From positions 1,299,386 through 1,359,385 of the forward strand of contig NC_087081.1 of assembly GCF_026151205.1 (NCBI RefSeq): DNA of 60,000 nucleotides, written 5' to 3'. This stretch comes from Bolinopsis microptera (Eukaryota > Ctenophora > Tentaculata > Lobata > Bolinopsidae). Below are positions 19,092-28,988 of this stretch, one piece after another. The number at the start of each line of letters is the position of its first letter. Position 1 is the first letter of the stretch. A program made the position numbers and the translations under genes. Below the pieces are notes generated by a model, which was not told where the DNA came from, did not search any database, and saw only the letters and a list, made by a program, of their open reading frames with translations.

Positions 19092-20051
19092 CTAACCTGC
19101 TGTGGATATTATGTTCGAGGTCTGTAACGAAACTAGTAGCGAAACAACCGAAGGGATTTTGGAAAGGAGGAATTGTCGGAAACTTCTGATCGTCAGAACG
19201 TATATGTAAAAGTTTGCCACAACATTTATCATCAAGAAGAAAAAGAAACATTTATAGATTTGGACAAGAAATAACTCGGAGGGATCTTTCATGCAGTTGA
19301 TGACAACGTAAGGTAAAGTGGAGATGCAGTAGATGACAGCAGTGAGGACCACAGTGAGAGTTCCTTGCCATGGAACACTTCCACCAACTCGTCTTGCAGA
19401 TTTCCCTGCATCAGCTAGGTACTTCAGTGTAGAAACTGTTGTGGCGACGATGATTATGTTTGGAACTATACCGAATATAAATCCCAATATCGGTGTTATT
19501 GTCTTCCAGGCATCAGAGTTGTAACCGAAGTTGCAGTTGTAGACTCGGTAGTCAAAGTGAACATCATCGTTGTCTACAGCGAGGAGGAGTATTGGATAGA
19601 TAAGGGCAAAAGCCCAAATGAAGCTGCAAACTTGATGAGCTCGTTTTGTTGGCCAACTTGCAGCTCGGAGAGGATATTTGAGTATCAGAAACTTGCTTGT
19701 AGTGAGAACTGCGATGAGGGCCATGCCAGCTGGGAAAGTGAAGTAGCCGACATATACCTCAACATAGCAAAGTGCTTTTCCTAAGACCCACGAGTTGGCT
19801 AGCAAGGAGATAGCAGCAGGAGCAAGGGTAGAGATAGTATATATTAAATCAGAGACTGCAATGTGCTGGATTATTGCGACTAAGATTTTGTTAATTTTGA
19901 AGGCGTCCTTCTGGAATGATGCAATTAAGATCAGAGTATCTCCAATAAGGGATGACAGGACGCCAAATAAATGGTAAGACGCCCAAAAGTATCTTTCTGC
20001 ATTGTTTTGCATCCCGAATTTGATGTCCGAGTAGTTGTTTGAAGTGGTCAT
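19092..20051 (-). CDS. Class A (rhodopsin-like) GPCR, copy 1, intronless
   Basis: 319 residues from ATG 20051, with seven hydrophobic helices at about 25-47, 56-84, 95-124, 139-160, 184-209, 229-251 and 266-288. Family marks: an N-glycosylation sequon NYS near the N-terminus, a Cys at 95 that can pair with Cys173 in loop 2, AVSD in TM2, and STLP in TM6 in place of CWxP. Oddities: GD replaces GN in TM1, the DRY triplet is replaced by SKF (119-121), and NPxxY is replaced by NFYIY (280-284). Such forms are common in lineage-specific invertebrate orphan receptors; the ligand is unknown. Compared with the copy at 24.9 kb it lacks two residues in the second extracellular loop and four near the end of TM6, both in frame. 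The stop TAG arises from the first unit of the adjoining minisatellite. A TATA-like AT stretch lies 20-60 bases upstream of the ATG. Confidence 0.85.
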   Translation of the reverse strand: MTTSNNYSDIKFGMQNNAERYFWASYHLFGVLSSLIGDTLILIASFQKDAFKINKILVAIIQHIAVSDLIYTISTLAPAAISLLANSWVLGKALCYVEVYVGYFTFPAGMALIAVLTTSKFLILKYPLRAASWPTKRAHQVCSFIWAFALIYPILLLAVDNDDVHFDYRVYNCNFGYNSDAWKTITPILGFIFGIVPNIIIVATTVSTLKYLADAGKSARRVGGSVPWQGTLTVVLTAVIYCISTLPYVVINCMKDPSELFLVQIYKCFFFFLMINVVANFYIYVLTIRSFRQFLLSKIPSVVSLLVSLQTSNIISTAG

Positions 20052-20159
20052 AACTCCGAAAAGATCTTTAGAGGTTGCTATATATATATGCTATATATTC
20101 AATTCATGCTAAAATTCAATTAATTATTATAATTATATGATATATGAATATATAATATC

Positions 20160-20515
20160 ATTTATAAGATCTTAAGCTCAACATGAAGGAGGATATCGTG
20201 ATTTATAGAATCGAAGGCCTTAGCAAAATAAAAATACACAACATGATTTGTAATGTTTTCATTCAGAGACAATGCCAAGCTATCACAAAAATCAACCACA
20301 TTGGTTGTTCATGACTTGTGCTCTATGGAAAGCCATGCTGCTTAGGATCAAGAAGGACGTTTGTCAAAGAAAGAAAGTCACTTTTAATAATCCGCCCAAA
20401 ATGTTCATGACTTAACAAGTAAGAGATATTGGTCTTAGTTTTCAACCTCACTCTTTTTATCTTTCTTAAAAATGGGACAACATTGGAAAGTTTCCACTCT
20501 TGCAGAATTCGGCTG
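20160..20515 (-). pseudogene. CR1-like reverse transcriptase relic
   Basis: Read on the minus strand, the piece at 20166-20307 encodes DFCDSLALSLNEN and YFYFAKAFDSINHDILL, the RT motif A region. Its first catalytic Asp is changed to Tyr. The VPIFKK/RPISL region lies near 20410-20480, with stops between. It closely resembles the longer LINE at 45.7-48.4 kb and lies just upstream of the receptor gene in both duplicate copies. Confidence 0.75.
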
Positions 20516-20529
20516 CTATTATATTATTA

Positions 20530-20700
20530 TATTGTACTATCACCAAGATGCAGTCTAACTGGTTAGACCTAACGCAGAGTTAGGCTTAAATTAGGCGTTA
20601 GGAATAACAGTAACTGTTACCAAGATGCAGTTAGGCCTAACGCCTAATTTAGGCCTAAACCTTACCAAACTGGTTAGGTCTAACTGCATCTTGTTGACAG
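20530..20700. repeat. TTAGGCCTAA-rich palindromic repeat, single unit
   Basis: Inverted motifs such as GGTTAGACCTAACGC, GTTAGGCCTAACGCC and TTTAGGCCTAAACC are packed together around AACAGTAACTGTTACC. The same unit is expanded to several copies at 25337-25800. Confidence 0.75.
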
Positions 20701-20815
20701 GTAGGATCCATGAAAAGTGCCTGTTACAGGATTTAAAGTTAGAGAATTTAAAGTTAGAGAATTTAAAGCTATAAACCAACGAAATTTGTTTAAAAAATGT
20801 TTGCGTGTATACCAT

Positions 20816-22014
20816 ATCAATATGGGACCTGGGCTTTATTTAAAAATTGTCCAAAAAGTGATTACGTAATATGTGAACGACCACTAATGGACTGACCCGG
20901 CAAGCGCTATTTATTCTTAACTTTAAGAAGAAAATTTCATGATAATGCAGTAGAATTAAATATTGCTTCTGGTAGCTAAAGGGCCAATAAAATAGTTGCA
21001 AGCTGAGCTGGTGCTAAGGTGTAAGATATCATTCTCTGGAACTGAGAAGTTAATTAATTCTAATAAGATGGAGCTACTCAACAAAAAACTTAGCTGCCAG
21101 CTAGGACCAAATATCATTTGAGTTTATACATCAAACTATTATACTTATAGTGTTCAATAATTGGTAAGGTTGCCAACTTAAACCTGTAGCAAAAAATACG
21201 ACGTTTTGCCCGTAAAGCCTTTTAATAATAATGTATGTTAATGTAGGTAATTTTTGTTTTTTCTAAAATGGCTCCAATTGGAATAAATAATAATTTTATG
21301 TCCACTGTCCAGGGGCTGTATTCCGCCGACTGCCAATTATTGGTGTCGCAACAATAAACATTTTGTATTTGTTACCTCATTCCCAACTTATAGAAATTAG
21401 AATTCCTATACTATCCCAGCGAGTGCTACACCAAGCATGCATATATGTGAATGTCTATCTGCTATAATTTGAAAATTCAATTAATTATTATAATCATTTA
21501 ATAATATATGAATATATATCATTTATAAGGTCTTAAGCTATGAAAAAGGATATCGTGATATATAGATTATAGAATCGAAGGCTTTAGCAAAATCGAAATA
21601 TACAACATGATTTGTAATTGTAATGTTTTCATTCAGAGACAATGTCAGGCTATCAGAAAAATCAACCAAATTGGTTGTTCATGACTTGTGCTCTATAGAT
21701 AATCATGCTGCCTACATGACGTTTGTCGAAGAAGGAAAATTACTTTTAATGATCCGTTCAAAAATGTTCATGACTTAACAAGTAAGAGATATTGTTTTCA
21801 ACCTCACTCTTTTTATCTTTCTTAAGCATTGGGACAACATTGGCAAGTTTTTCATGTTAGAGGATAAGCATTAAGTTAATATAAACCAACGGACAAATTT
21901 TTAAGAATGTTACCGTGTACACCATATTAGCCCTGGGCTTTATTTGAACTAGCAGAAACCCGTATGGTGTCAAGACTCAAGAGACTAAAATAATTATTAC
22001 CTATTTAATTCTCC
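20816..22014. other. Mosaic of dispersed repeats, with another RT relic
   Basis: It holds a MITE end (20845-20880), a repeat at 20918-21115 that recurs at 26322-26519, 26764-26866 and 26903-27115, and, at about 21520-21860 on the minus strand, a third decayed copy of the RT relic (AAAGCCTTCGATTCTATA region). No gene is seen. Confidence 0.6.
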
Positions 22015-22383
22015 ACTGTCTTTATCTACAGAGAATAAGTTATTAATATAACATTTCATTTTATTATTAATATTATCTATCCATGACTCATTCAACAAGC
22101 GTTTTATCAGTATCATATTAGATTTTTAGAAAATACTATCTGCATTGTATTGTAAATATATAACCAAACTTAAATCAATAAAAAACGGTAATTTAAAAAC
22201 CTTCAATGTGCCGGGAGTTCTGTAGTGAGATCATCTGGAATGGCGGTGAATTTTTCTTGTCAGTTGTTTTTCTTTCTTGGTTGTCACCTAGTGGAAATAT
22301 ATTTGATCAGGATTCCTCACTGTGAGTACTGGGTCCATTGCTTGAAAATTGATAAAATAGTGATAAATAATTAGTTGAGTAAT
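22015..22383. repeat. Dispersed repeat, copy 2
   Basis: Direct repeat of 16535-16910 with a few substitutions and short indels. It marks the left edge of the second copy of the duplicated region. Confidence 0.8.
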
Positions 22384-22643
22384 AACATTATTAAAGAACT
22401 CCCCTGATATCTTTTGATTTTATTGAAACACGGGTACAAACTCTGCTAAACTGAAAAAATTCTGAAACTTAGATGAATAAGTGTACAACGTGCTAAACCG
22501 AAGTTCAGACTGACCAGTGAAAATGGGCGAGCGTACCAAGTGTCATTTTAATTAGATGTTTTAGTCAGTGATTTATTATTGAAGCTTGTAATTGCAGTAA
22601 CTATAAATGCTCCTGTAAATACTTTAATTAATTGTTTGTTCCG

Positions 22644-22958
22644 TTATTCTTTTTCCTTCCTCTTTTCCTTGTCATCCCCTTTAGTTTTAAGATTCGTGCT
22701 ATAAATGGCTACAGCTAACACTATTAATGCTAAGTACCAAACAACAAGTGGGAGGTGGATCGTTGGTATACCGTTAAATCGATTTAACACCGCAATTCCA
22801 GTCGCAAACCTGGGACCACTACTAGCATTGTCACAACATCTACAAACCTGCCATATAGCCTGACTGACAATTTTCGCGACTGACTGACAATGTTTCTTCT
22901 TTTCCCCATTTAGAATACAAAGATTAGTACATTTTAGCTTATGATTAATATTATATTT
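22644..22958 (-). CDS. Possible terminal exon of a single-pass membrane protein
   Basis: A 104-codon minus-strand open frame ends at TAA 22644-22646 and has no internal Met. It contains a Cys-bearing segment (KIVSQAIWQVCRCCDNASSG), then a strong transmembrane helix (LPLVVWYLALIVLAVAIY) and a charged tail (KTKGDDKEKRKEKE). A stop at 22961 limits it upstream, so it must be entered by splicing; the AAG near 22937 is one weak candidate acceptor. The hydrophobic-then-basic layout looks like a real type I membrane protein C-terminus. I recognise no family, and it may be the remnant of a lost gene. Confidence 0.35.
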   Translation of the reverse strand, partial: KYNINHKLKCTNLCILNGEKKKHCQSVAKIVSQAIWQVCRCCDNASSGPRFATGIAVLNRFNGIPTIHLPLVVWYLALIVLAVAIYSTNLKTKGDDKEKRKEKE

Positions 22959-23026
22959 TTACCTATAGTTTACCTAGATTGAATAATTGTTAGTTAGTTA
23001 AGTAACTGTAAGCCTATTAGTGAGTG

Positions 23027-23529
23027 TAATAAGCGCCAAGCGCGCGCGCACAGAACTTTTTTTTCTGATTTCGATAAATTTGGTACCAAAATTTGTCTAA
23101 AAATGTGAATAAAATAAATCCACCGTGTAGCAATTTTCGCTAAAAATGCTACACGGCGCTTGTTCGCCGCCGCGCGTGCTTTTTTCGCGCAAATTTTTAG
23201 TTTTTGGCCTATAACTTTCACATTTTCAATTATTATCACATAATTATTATGGTATCGTAATCAGTTTATCGAGACGAAACTTTTAGTACTAATATTTTAA
23301 GATTTAAATTTGGTACCAAAAGTTGCGTCTGATTAAGCTCATTACGATCCTGTGGCTGTAAGAATTATTTCAAAATATTCAATATTTTAGGAGTTATAGG
23401 CATTTAAAGCAATAAATTAACCATCATGCTACACGTTGAATTTTCATTATTCACAGTTAAAGGCAACTTTTGGTACCAAATTTATCAAAGACAAAAAATT
23501 CTGTGCCAACTCATGGCGCTTATTACATA
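23027..23529. mobile_element. About 500-bp TIR element (GTAATAAGCGCCA ends)
   Basis: The left end GTAATAAGCGCCAAGCGC and the inverse of the right end GTAATAAGCGCCATGAG continue as imperfect inverted repeats for about 65 bp, each including GATAAATTTGGTACCAAAA. The interior has two more GGTACCAAA sites and a short foldback around GTGTAGCA/TGCTACACGG. It interrupts the duplicated block after AAGCCTAT. There is no ORF and no clear target duplication. Confidence 0.6.
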
Positions 23530-23861
23530 GATTATTACTACTAGTATTAGCAGGAACCCGTATAACCCTAAAATGGTGTCAAGACTCAACAGACTAAAAT
23601 AAATATTATTTATTTAATTCGCGTTTTTGACACCACTTGGGGGTCCAAATAAAAAATTGGCAAATTTTTTATTTTTTCATGCTGATTTGGAGGCCATTAA
23701 AGCATTTGGCCCAGTCAAAAAAGTTTCAGTTGTATATCTTTTACGGTTTTTGTGGAAAGTAGCGTTAAAGTTGATGCCGTGGTGTCAGCAAAATGGCACA
23801 TATATATATAATCGTCTCGCTTTATATATAGTAAGATATGGTAGTTGGGTACCGCGCACGA
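23530..23861. other. Non-coding DNA between TIR element and receptor copy 2
   Basis: AT-rich, with a segment (GGAACCCG ... AGACTAAAATAA, 23551-23620) also present near 21955-22005. No gene is recognised. Confidence 0.4.
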
Positions 23862-23890
23862 CTAACCTGCTGTGCTAACCTGCTGTGCTA
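23862..23890. repeat. 13-bp minisatellite seed, about two units
   Basis: The same AACCTGCTGTGCT unit and flanks (GGTACCGCGCACGACT on the left) as the large array at 18723-19088, but not expanded. Confidence 0.85.
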
Positions 23891-23893
23891 AGA

Positions 23894-24871
23894 CTAACCT
23901 GCTGTGGATATTATGTTCGAGGTCTTTAACGAGACTAGTAGCGAAACAACCGAACGAATTTTGGAAAGGAGGAATTGTCGGAAACTTCTGATCGTCAGAA
24001 CGTATATGTAAAAGTTGGCCACAACATTTATCATCGTCAAGAAAACGAAACATTTATAGAATTGGACAAGAAATAACTCGGAGGGATCTTTCATGCAGTT
24101 GATGGCGATTTCGTTAACAACGCAAGGTAAAGTGGAGATGCAGTAGATGACAGCAGTGAGGACCACAGTGAGAGCTCCCTGCCATGGAACACTTCCACCA
24201 ACTCGTCTTGCAGATTTCCCTGCATCAGCTAGGTACTTCAGTGTAGGAACTGTTGTGGCGACGATGATTATGTTTGGAACTATACCGAATATAAATCCCA
24301 ATATCGGTGTTATTGTCTTCCAGTCATCTGCATCAGAGTTGTAACCGAAGTTGCAGTTGTAGACTCGGTAGTCAAAGTGAACATCATCGTTGTCTACAGC
24401 GAGGAGGAGTATTGGATAGATAAGGGCAAAAGCCCAAATGAAGCTGCAAACTTGATGAGCTCGTTTTGTTGGCCAACTTGCAGCTCGGAGAGGATATTTG
24501 AGTATCAGAAACTTGCTTGTAGTGAGAACTGCGATGAGGGCCATGCCAGCTGGGAAAGTGAAGTAGCCGACATATACCTCAACATAGCAAAGTGCTTTTC
24601 CTAAGACCCACGAGTTGGCTAGCAAGGAGATAGCAGCAGGAGCAAGGGTAGAGATAGTATATATTAAATCAGAGACTGCAATGTGCTGGATTATTGCGAC
24701 TAAGATTTTGTTAATTTTGAAGGCGTCCTTCTGGAATGATGCAATTAAGATCAGAGTATCTCCAATAAGGGATGACAGGACGCCAAATAAATGGTAAGAC
24801 GCCCAAAAGTATCTTTCTGCATTGTTTTGCATCCCGAATTTGATGTCCGAGTAGTTGTTTGAAGTGGTCAT
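23894..24871 (-). CDS. Class A GPCR, copy 2, intronless
   Basis: 325 residues, a close paralogue of the receptor at 19.1-20.1 kb with the same start, helix layout and SKF/NFYIY variants. Differences from copy 1: two extra residues (DD) in extracellular loop 2 before Trp, four extra residues (NEIA) after TM6, FVFLTM instead of FFFFLM in TM7, and scattered substitutions. Every indel is a multiple of three and both frames are open, which suggests that both copies are, or recently were, under selection as proteins. The stop again comes from the adjoining 13-bp repeat unit. The duplicated block runs from about 23.83 to 25.91 kb and carries the upstream AT stretch, so promoter sequences came along. 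Confidence 0.85.
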   Translation of the reverse strand: MTTSNNYSDIKFGMQNNAERYFWASYHLFGVLSSLIGDTLILIASFQKDAFKINKILVAIIQHIAVSDLIYTISTLAPAAISLLANSWVLGKALCYVEVYVGYFTFPAGMALIAVLTTSKFLILKYPLRAASWPTKRAHQVCSFIWAFALIYPILLLAVDNDDVHFDYRVYNCNFGYNSDADDWKTITPILGFIFGIVPNIIIVATTVPTLKYLADAGKSARRVGGSVPWQGALTVVLTAVIYCISTLPCVVNEIAINCMKDPSELFLVQFYKCFVFLTMINVVANFYIYVLTIRSFRQFLLSKIRSVVSLLVSLKTSNIISTAG

Positions 24872-24979
24872 AACTCCGAAAAGATCTTTAGAGGTGGCTA
24901 TATATACATGCTATATATTCAATTCATGCTAAAATTCAATTAATTATTATAATTATATAATATATGAATATATAATATC

Positions 24980-25335
24980 ATTTATAAGATCTTAAGCTCA
25001 ACATGAAGGAGGATATCGTGATTTATAGAATCGAAGGCCTTAGCAAAATAAAAATACACAACTTGATTTGTAATGTTTTCATTCAGAGACAATGCCAAGC
25101 TATCACAAAAATCAACCACATTGGTTGTTCATGACTTGTGCTCTATGGAAAGCCATGCTGCCTAGGATCAAGAAGGACGTTTGTCAAAGAAAGAAAGTTA
25201 CTTTTAATAATCCGCCCAAATTGTTCATGACTTAACAAGTAAAAGATATTGGTCTTAGTTTTCAACCTCACTCTTTTTATTTTTCTTAAAAATGGGACAA
25301 CATTGGAAAGTTTCCACTCTTGCAGAATTCGGCTG
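24980..25335 (-). pseudogene. CR1-like reverse transcriptase relic, duplicate
   Basis: Nearly identical to 20160-20515, with the same decayed motif A and VPIFKK segments, so it was copied as part of the receptor-bearing segmental duplication and did not insert independently. Confidence 0.75.
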
Positions 25336-25336
25336 C

Positions 25337-25800
25337 TGTTAGACCTGGTTAGACCTAACGCAGAGTTAGGCCTAAATTAGGCGTTAGGCCTAACAGTAAC
25401 TGTTACCAAGATGCAGTTAGGCCTAACGTCTTATTTAGGCCTAAACCTTACCAAACTGGTTAGGTCTAACTGGTTAGACCTAACGCAGAGTTAGGCCTAA
25501 ATTAGGCGTTAGGAATAACAGTAACTGTTACCAAGATGCAGTTAGGCCTAACGTCTTATTTAGGCCTAAACCTTACCAAACTGGTTAGGTCTAACTGGTT
25601 AGACCTAACGCAGAGTTAGGCCTAAATTAGGCGTTAGGAATAACAGTAACTGTTACCAAGATGCAGTTAGGCCTAACGCCTTATTTAGGCCTAAACCTTA
25701 CCAAACTGGTTAGGCCTTACAGTAACTGTTACCAAGATGCAGTTAGGCCTAACGCCTTATTTAGGCCTAAACCTTACCAAACTGGTTAGGTCTAACTGCA
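25337..25800. repeat. 125-bp palindromic repeat, expanded
   Basis: AGACCTAACGCAGAG recurs at 25351, 25476 and 25601 (period 125), followed by a partial fourth unit. Each unit is rich in TTAGGCCTAA-type palindromes. The first receptor copy has a single unit. Confidence 0.9.
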
Positions 25801-27126
25801 TCTTGTTGACAGGTAGGATCCATGAAAAGTGCCTGTTAGAGGATTTAAAGCTACAAACCAACGAAATTTGTTTAAAAAATGTTTCCGTGTATACCATATC
25901 AATATGGGTTAATAAAGCCCATTGGGTAGTTTCCACTTTTGCAGAATTTGGCCGCTATAATTGTAGGATCCGAGAAAAATTCATGTTTAAAAATTCACAA
26001 GCCTTAAGCTATAAACCAACAGAAAAAGGAATATTACCGTGTCGGTGTATACCATATTGGCACACCATATTGGCACTGGGCTTTATCTAAATCAATAGCT
26101 GAAAGAAGCTTACGAACATTACATGATTAAAGTCAATTTTAAATTCAGCATCATTGAAATAGGACCAGGAGATAACGAAGCGAAAATTATCTCGTGCAGT
26201 ATACAATATGCAATAAAATATTGTGTAAAATCTGGTCAAGTTTTTATGTTTTAAGTTACTTTCAATTTCATTTTATATCCTTCCATCAGTTACTTCGAAA
26301 GAATTGCTCCCTCATCTAGTTAACTTTAAGAAGAAAAATTGATGATAATGCAGTAGAATTTACTATTGCTTCTGGTAGTGGTAGCTAAAGGGCCAATAAA
26401 ATAGTTGCAAGCTGAGCTGGTGCCAAGGGATCATTCTCTGGAACTGAGAATTTAATTAATTCTAATAAGATGAAGCTACTCAACAAAAAACTTAGTTGCC
26501 AGCTAGGACCAAATATCATTTTAAGGAACTGAAAATTTGAGCAATGGAATTATGCTATTAGCATACTACGTAATCAGCCGAGGGGGGAGGGCGGGTTTCC
26601 AAACGATTACGTTAGTGAAATTTTGACACAATAACTATGCATAAAACTAGTTACGGAGGGGGAGCTAGGGGGGGGGGGGGGGGGGGTGAAAAATTGTCCA
26701 AAAAGTGATTAAGTAATATGTGAACGACCACTAATGGATTGACCCGGCAAGCGCTATTTATTCTTAACTTTAAGAAGAAAAATTCATGATAATGCAGTAG
26801 AATTTAATATTGATCTGGTATGGCAGCTAAAGGGCCAATCAAATAGTTGCAAGCTGAGCTTTTGAAAATCCGAGCAAGTTTATTTTTATCGTGCTCCCTA
26901 ATCTTAACTTTAAGAAGAAAAATTCATGATAATGCAGTAGAATTTAATATTGCTTCTGGTAGTGGCTAGCTAAAGGGCCAATAAAATAGTTGCAAGCTGA
27001 GCTGGTGCTAAGCTAAGGGATCATTCTCTGGAACTGAGAATTTAATTAATTTTAATAAGATGGAGCTACTCAACAAAAAACTTAGCTGCCAGCTTGAGCT
27101 AGGACCAAATATCATACTAACCCTTT
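25801..27126. other. Dispersed repeats, no gene
   Basis: It contains three copies of the AACTTTAAGAAGAAAAATT repeat (26322-26519, 26764-26866, 26903-27115) and one full MITE (listed separately). No coding exon is recognised. Confidence 0.6.
26564..26728 (-). mobile_element. 165-bp MITE with internal poly(G)
   Basis: The most complete copy of the family. The right end, GTGATTAAGTAATATGTGAA and on, and the left end, ACTACGTAATCAG, are inverted repeats. The interior has a long G run near 26671-26687 and a GGGGGGAGGG stretch, and aligns with the inverted copy at 9172-9291. Confidence 0.6.
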
Positions 27127-27654
27127 AGTTCCATGGCCAATTTTTCACTGTATTAATACGCTCAAATAAAATATACCCGATTTTTTGGCTCTCTCTTTTC
27201 GATTCACTGAATTAATACAGCTTAAAAAAAATCGTAAACATGTTTACGATTAAATTTGTCTCACTGTATTAATACAGTGGCTGCGGTCGTAATCGATATT
27301 ATAATTGCATTTTGTTGTCCCGCAAGTTTCTGGGATCAACTATATTCCGTTGTGGAATGCATTTACTCATAACCTAATTACACTGCACTAATTACACTGA
27401 TAAGGGGTGAGGCTCATGTTTTGTGTCCGTTTTTGTCCGTTCGGTTCCCTATATTTTCTATACGGACAAAAATTAGGGCGGACAAAAACGGACAAAAACG
27501 GACAAAAACAGACAAAAACGGACAAAAACGGACAAAAAATGTTATGGAATTTGGGAATAACATAAAGATGCTTCCTCCTCCTCCTCCCCCTCCTCCTCCT
27601 CCTCCTCCTCCTCCTCCTCCACCTCCTCCTCCTCCTGCTGCTCCTCCTGCTGCT

Positions 27655-28218
27655 CTAGGAGGAGGAGGAGGACTGACGGGGACTGAGAAGGAGAAGGAGG
27701 AGGAGGAGGGCTGAGAAGGAGAAGGAGAAGGAGGGCTGAGAAGGAGAAGGAGGGCTGAGAAGGAGAAGGAGGGCTGAGAAGGAGAAGGAGGGCTGAGAAG
27801 GAGAAGGAGGGCTGAGAAGGAGAAGGAGGGCTGAGAAGGAGAAGGAGGGCTGAGAAGGAGAAGGAGGGCTGAGAAGGAGAAGGAGGGCTGAGAAGGAGAA
27901 GGAGAAGGAGAAGGAGGAGGAGAAGGAGAAGGAGAAGGAGAAGGAGGGCTGAGAAGGAGAAGGAGGGCTGAGAAGGAGAAGGAGAAGGAGGGCTGAGAAG
28001 GAGAAGGAGAAGGAGGGCTGAGAAGGAGAAGGAGAAGGAGAAGGAGGGCTGAGAAGGAGAAGGAGAAGGAGGGCTGAGAAGGAGAAGGAGAAGGAGGGCT
28101 GAGAAGGAGAAGGAGGGCTGAGAAGGAGAAGGAGGGCTGAGAAGGAGAAGGAGAAGGAGAAGGAGGAGGAGAAGGAGAAGGAGAAGGAGAAGGAGGGCTG
28201 AGAAGGAGAAGGAGGGCT
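27655..28218. repeat. Degenerate polypurine array AGGAGAAGGAGGGCTGAG
   Basis: Units of GAGAAGGAGAAGGAGGGCT (18-30 bp variants) precede the pure hexamer array. The ORFs in it encode only Ser/Phe/Pro/Leu repeats and are artefacts. Confidence 0.9.
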
Positions 28219-28988
28219 GAGAAGGAGAAGGAGAAGGAGAAGGAGAAGGAGAAGGAGAAGGAGAAGGAGAAGGAGAAGGAGAAGGAGAAGGAGAAGGAGA
28301 AGGAGAAGGAGAAGGAGAAGGAGAAGGAGAAGGAGAAGGAGAAGGAGAAGGAGAAGGAGAAGGAGAAGGAGAAGGAGAAGGAGAAGGAGAAGGAGAAGGA
28401 GAAGGAGAAGGAGAAGGAGAAGGAGAAGGAGAAGGAGAAGGAGAAGGAGAAGGAGAAGGAGAAGGAGAAGGAGAAGGAGAAGGAGAAGGAGAAGGAGAAG
28501 GAGAAGGAGAAGGAGAAGGAGAAGGAGAAGGAGAAGGAGAAGGAGAAGGAGAAGGAGAAGGAGAAGGAGAAGGAGAAGGAGAAGGAGAAGGAGAAGGAGA
28601 AGGAGAAGGAGAAGGAGAAGGAGAAGGAGAAGGAGAAGGAGAAGGAGAAGGAGAAGGAGAAGGAGAAGGAGAAGGAGAAGGAGAAGGAGAAGGAGAAGGA
28701 GAAGGAGAAGGAGAAGGAGAAGGAGAAGGAGAAGGAGAAGGAGAAGGAGAAGGAGAAGGAGAAGGAGAAGGAGAAGGAGAAGGAGAAGGAGAAGGAGAAG
28801 GAGAAGGAGAAGGAGAAGGAGAAGGAGAAGGAGAAGGAGAAGGAGAAGGAGAAGGAGAAGGAGAAGGAGAAGGAGAAGGAGAAGGAGAAGGAGAAGGAGA
28901 AGGAGAAGGAGAAGGAGAAGGAGAAGGAGAAGGAGAAGGAGAAGGAGAAGGAGAAGGAGAAGGAGAAGGAGAAGGAGAAGGAGAAGGA
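28219..28988. repeat. Perfect (GGAGAA)n array, about 128 copies
   Basis: About 770 bases of uninterrupted hexanucleotide, purines only on the plus strand. It ends in GAAGGAGCCTTCTCC, where the strand flips to polypyrimidine. Such a tract can form triplex (H-) DNA. The absolute length may be limited by assembly. Confidence 0.95.

Noticed and set aside
25337-25800. Internal telomere (TTAGG) block
   Set aside because: TTAGG occurs in palindromes with CCTAA and not as a head-to-tail array.
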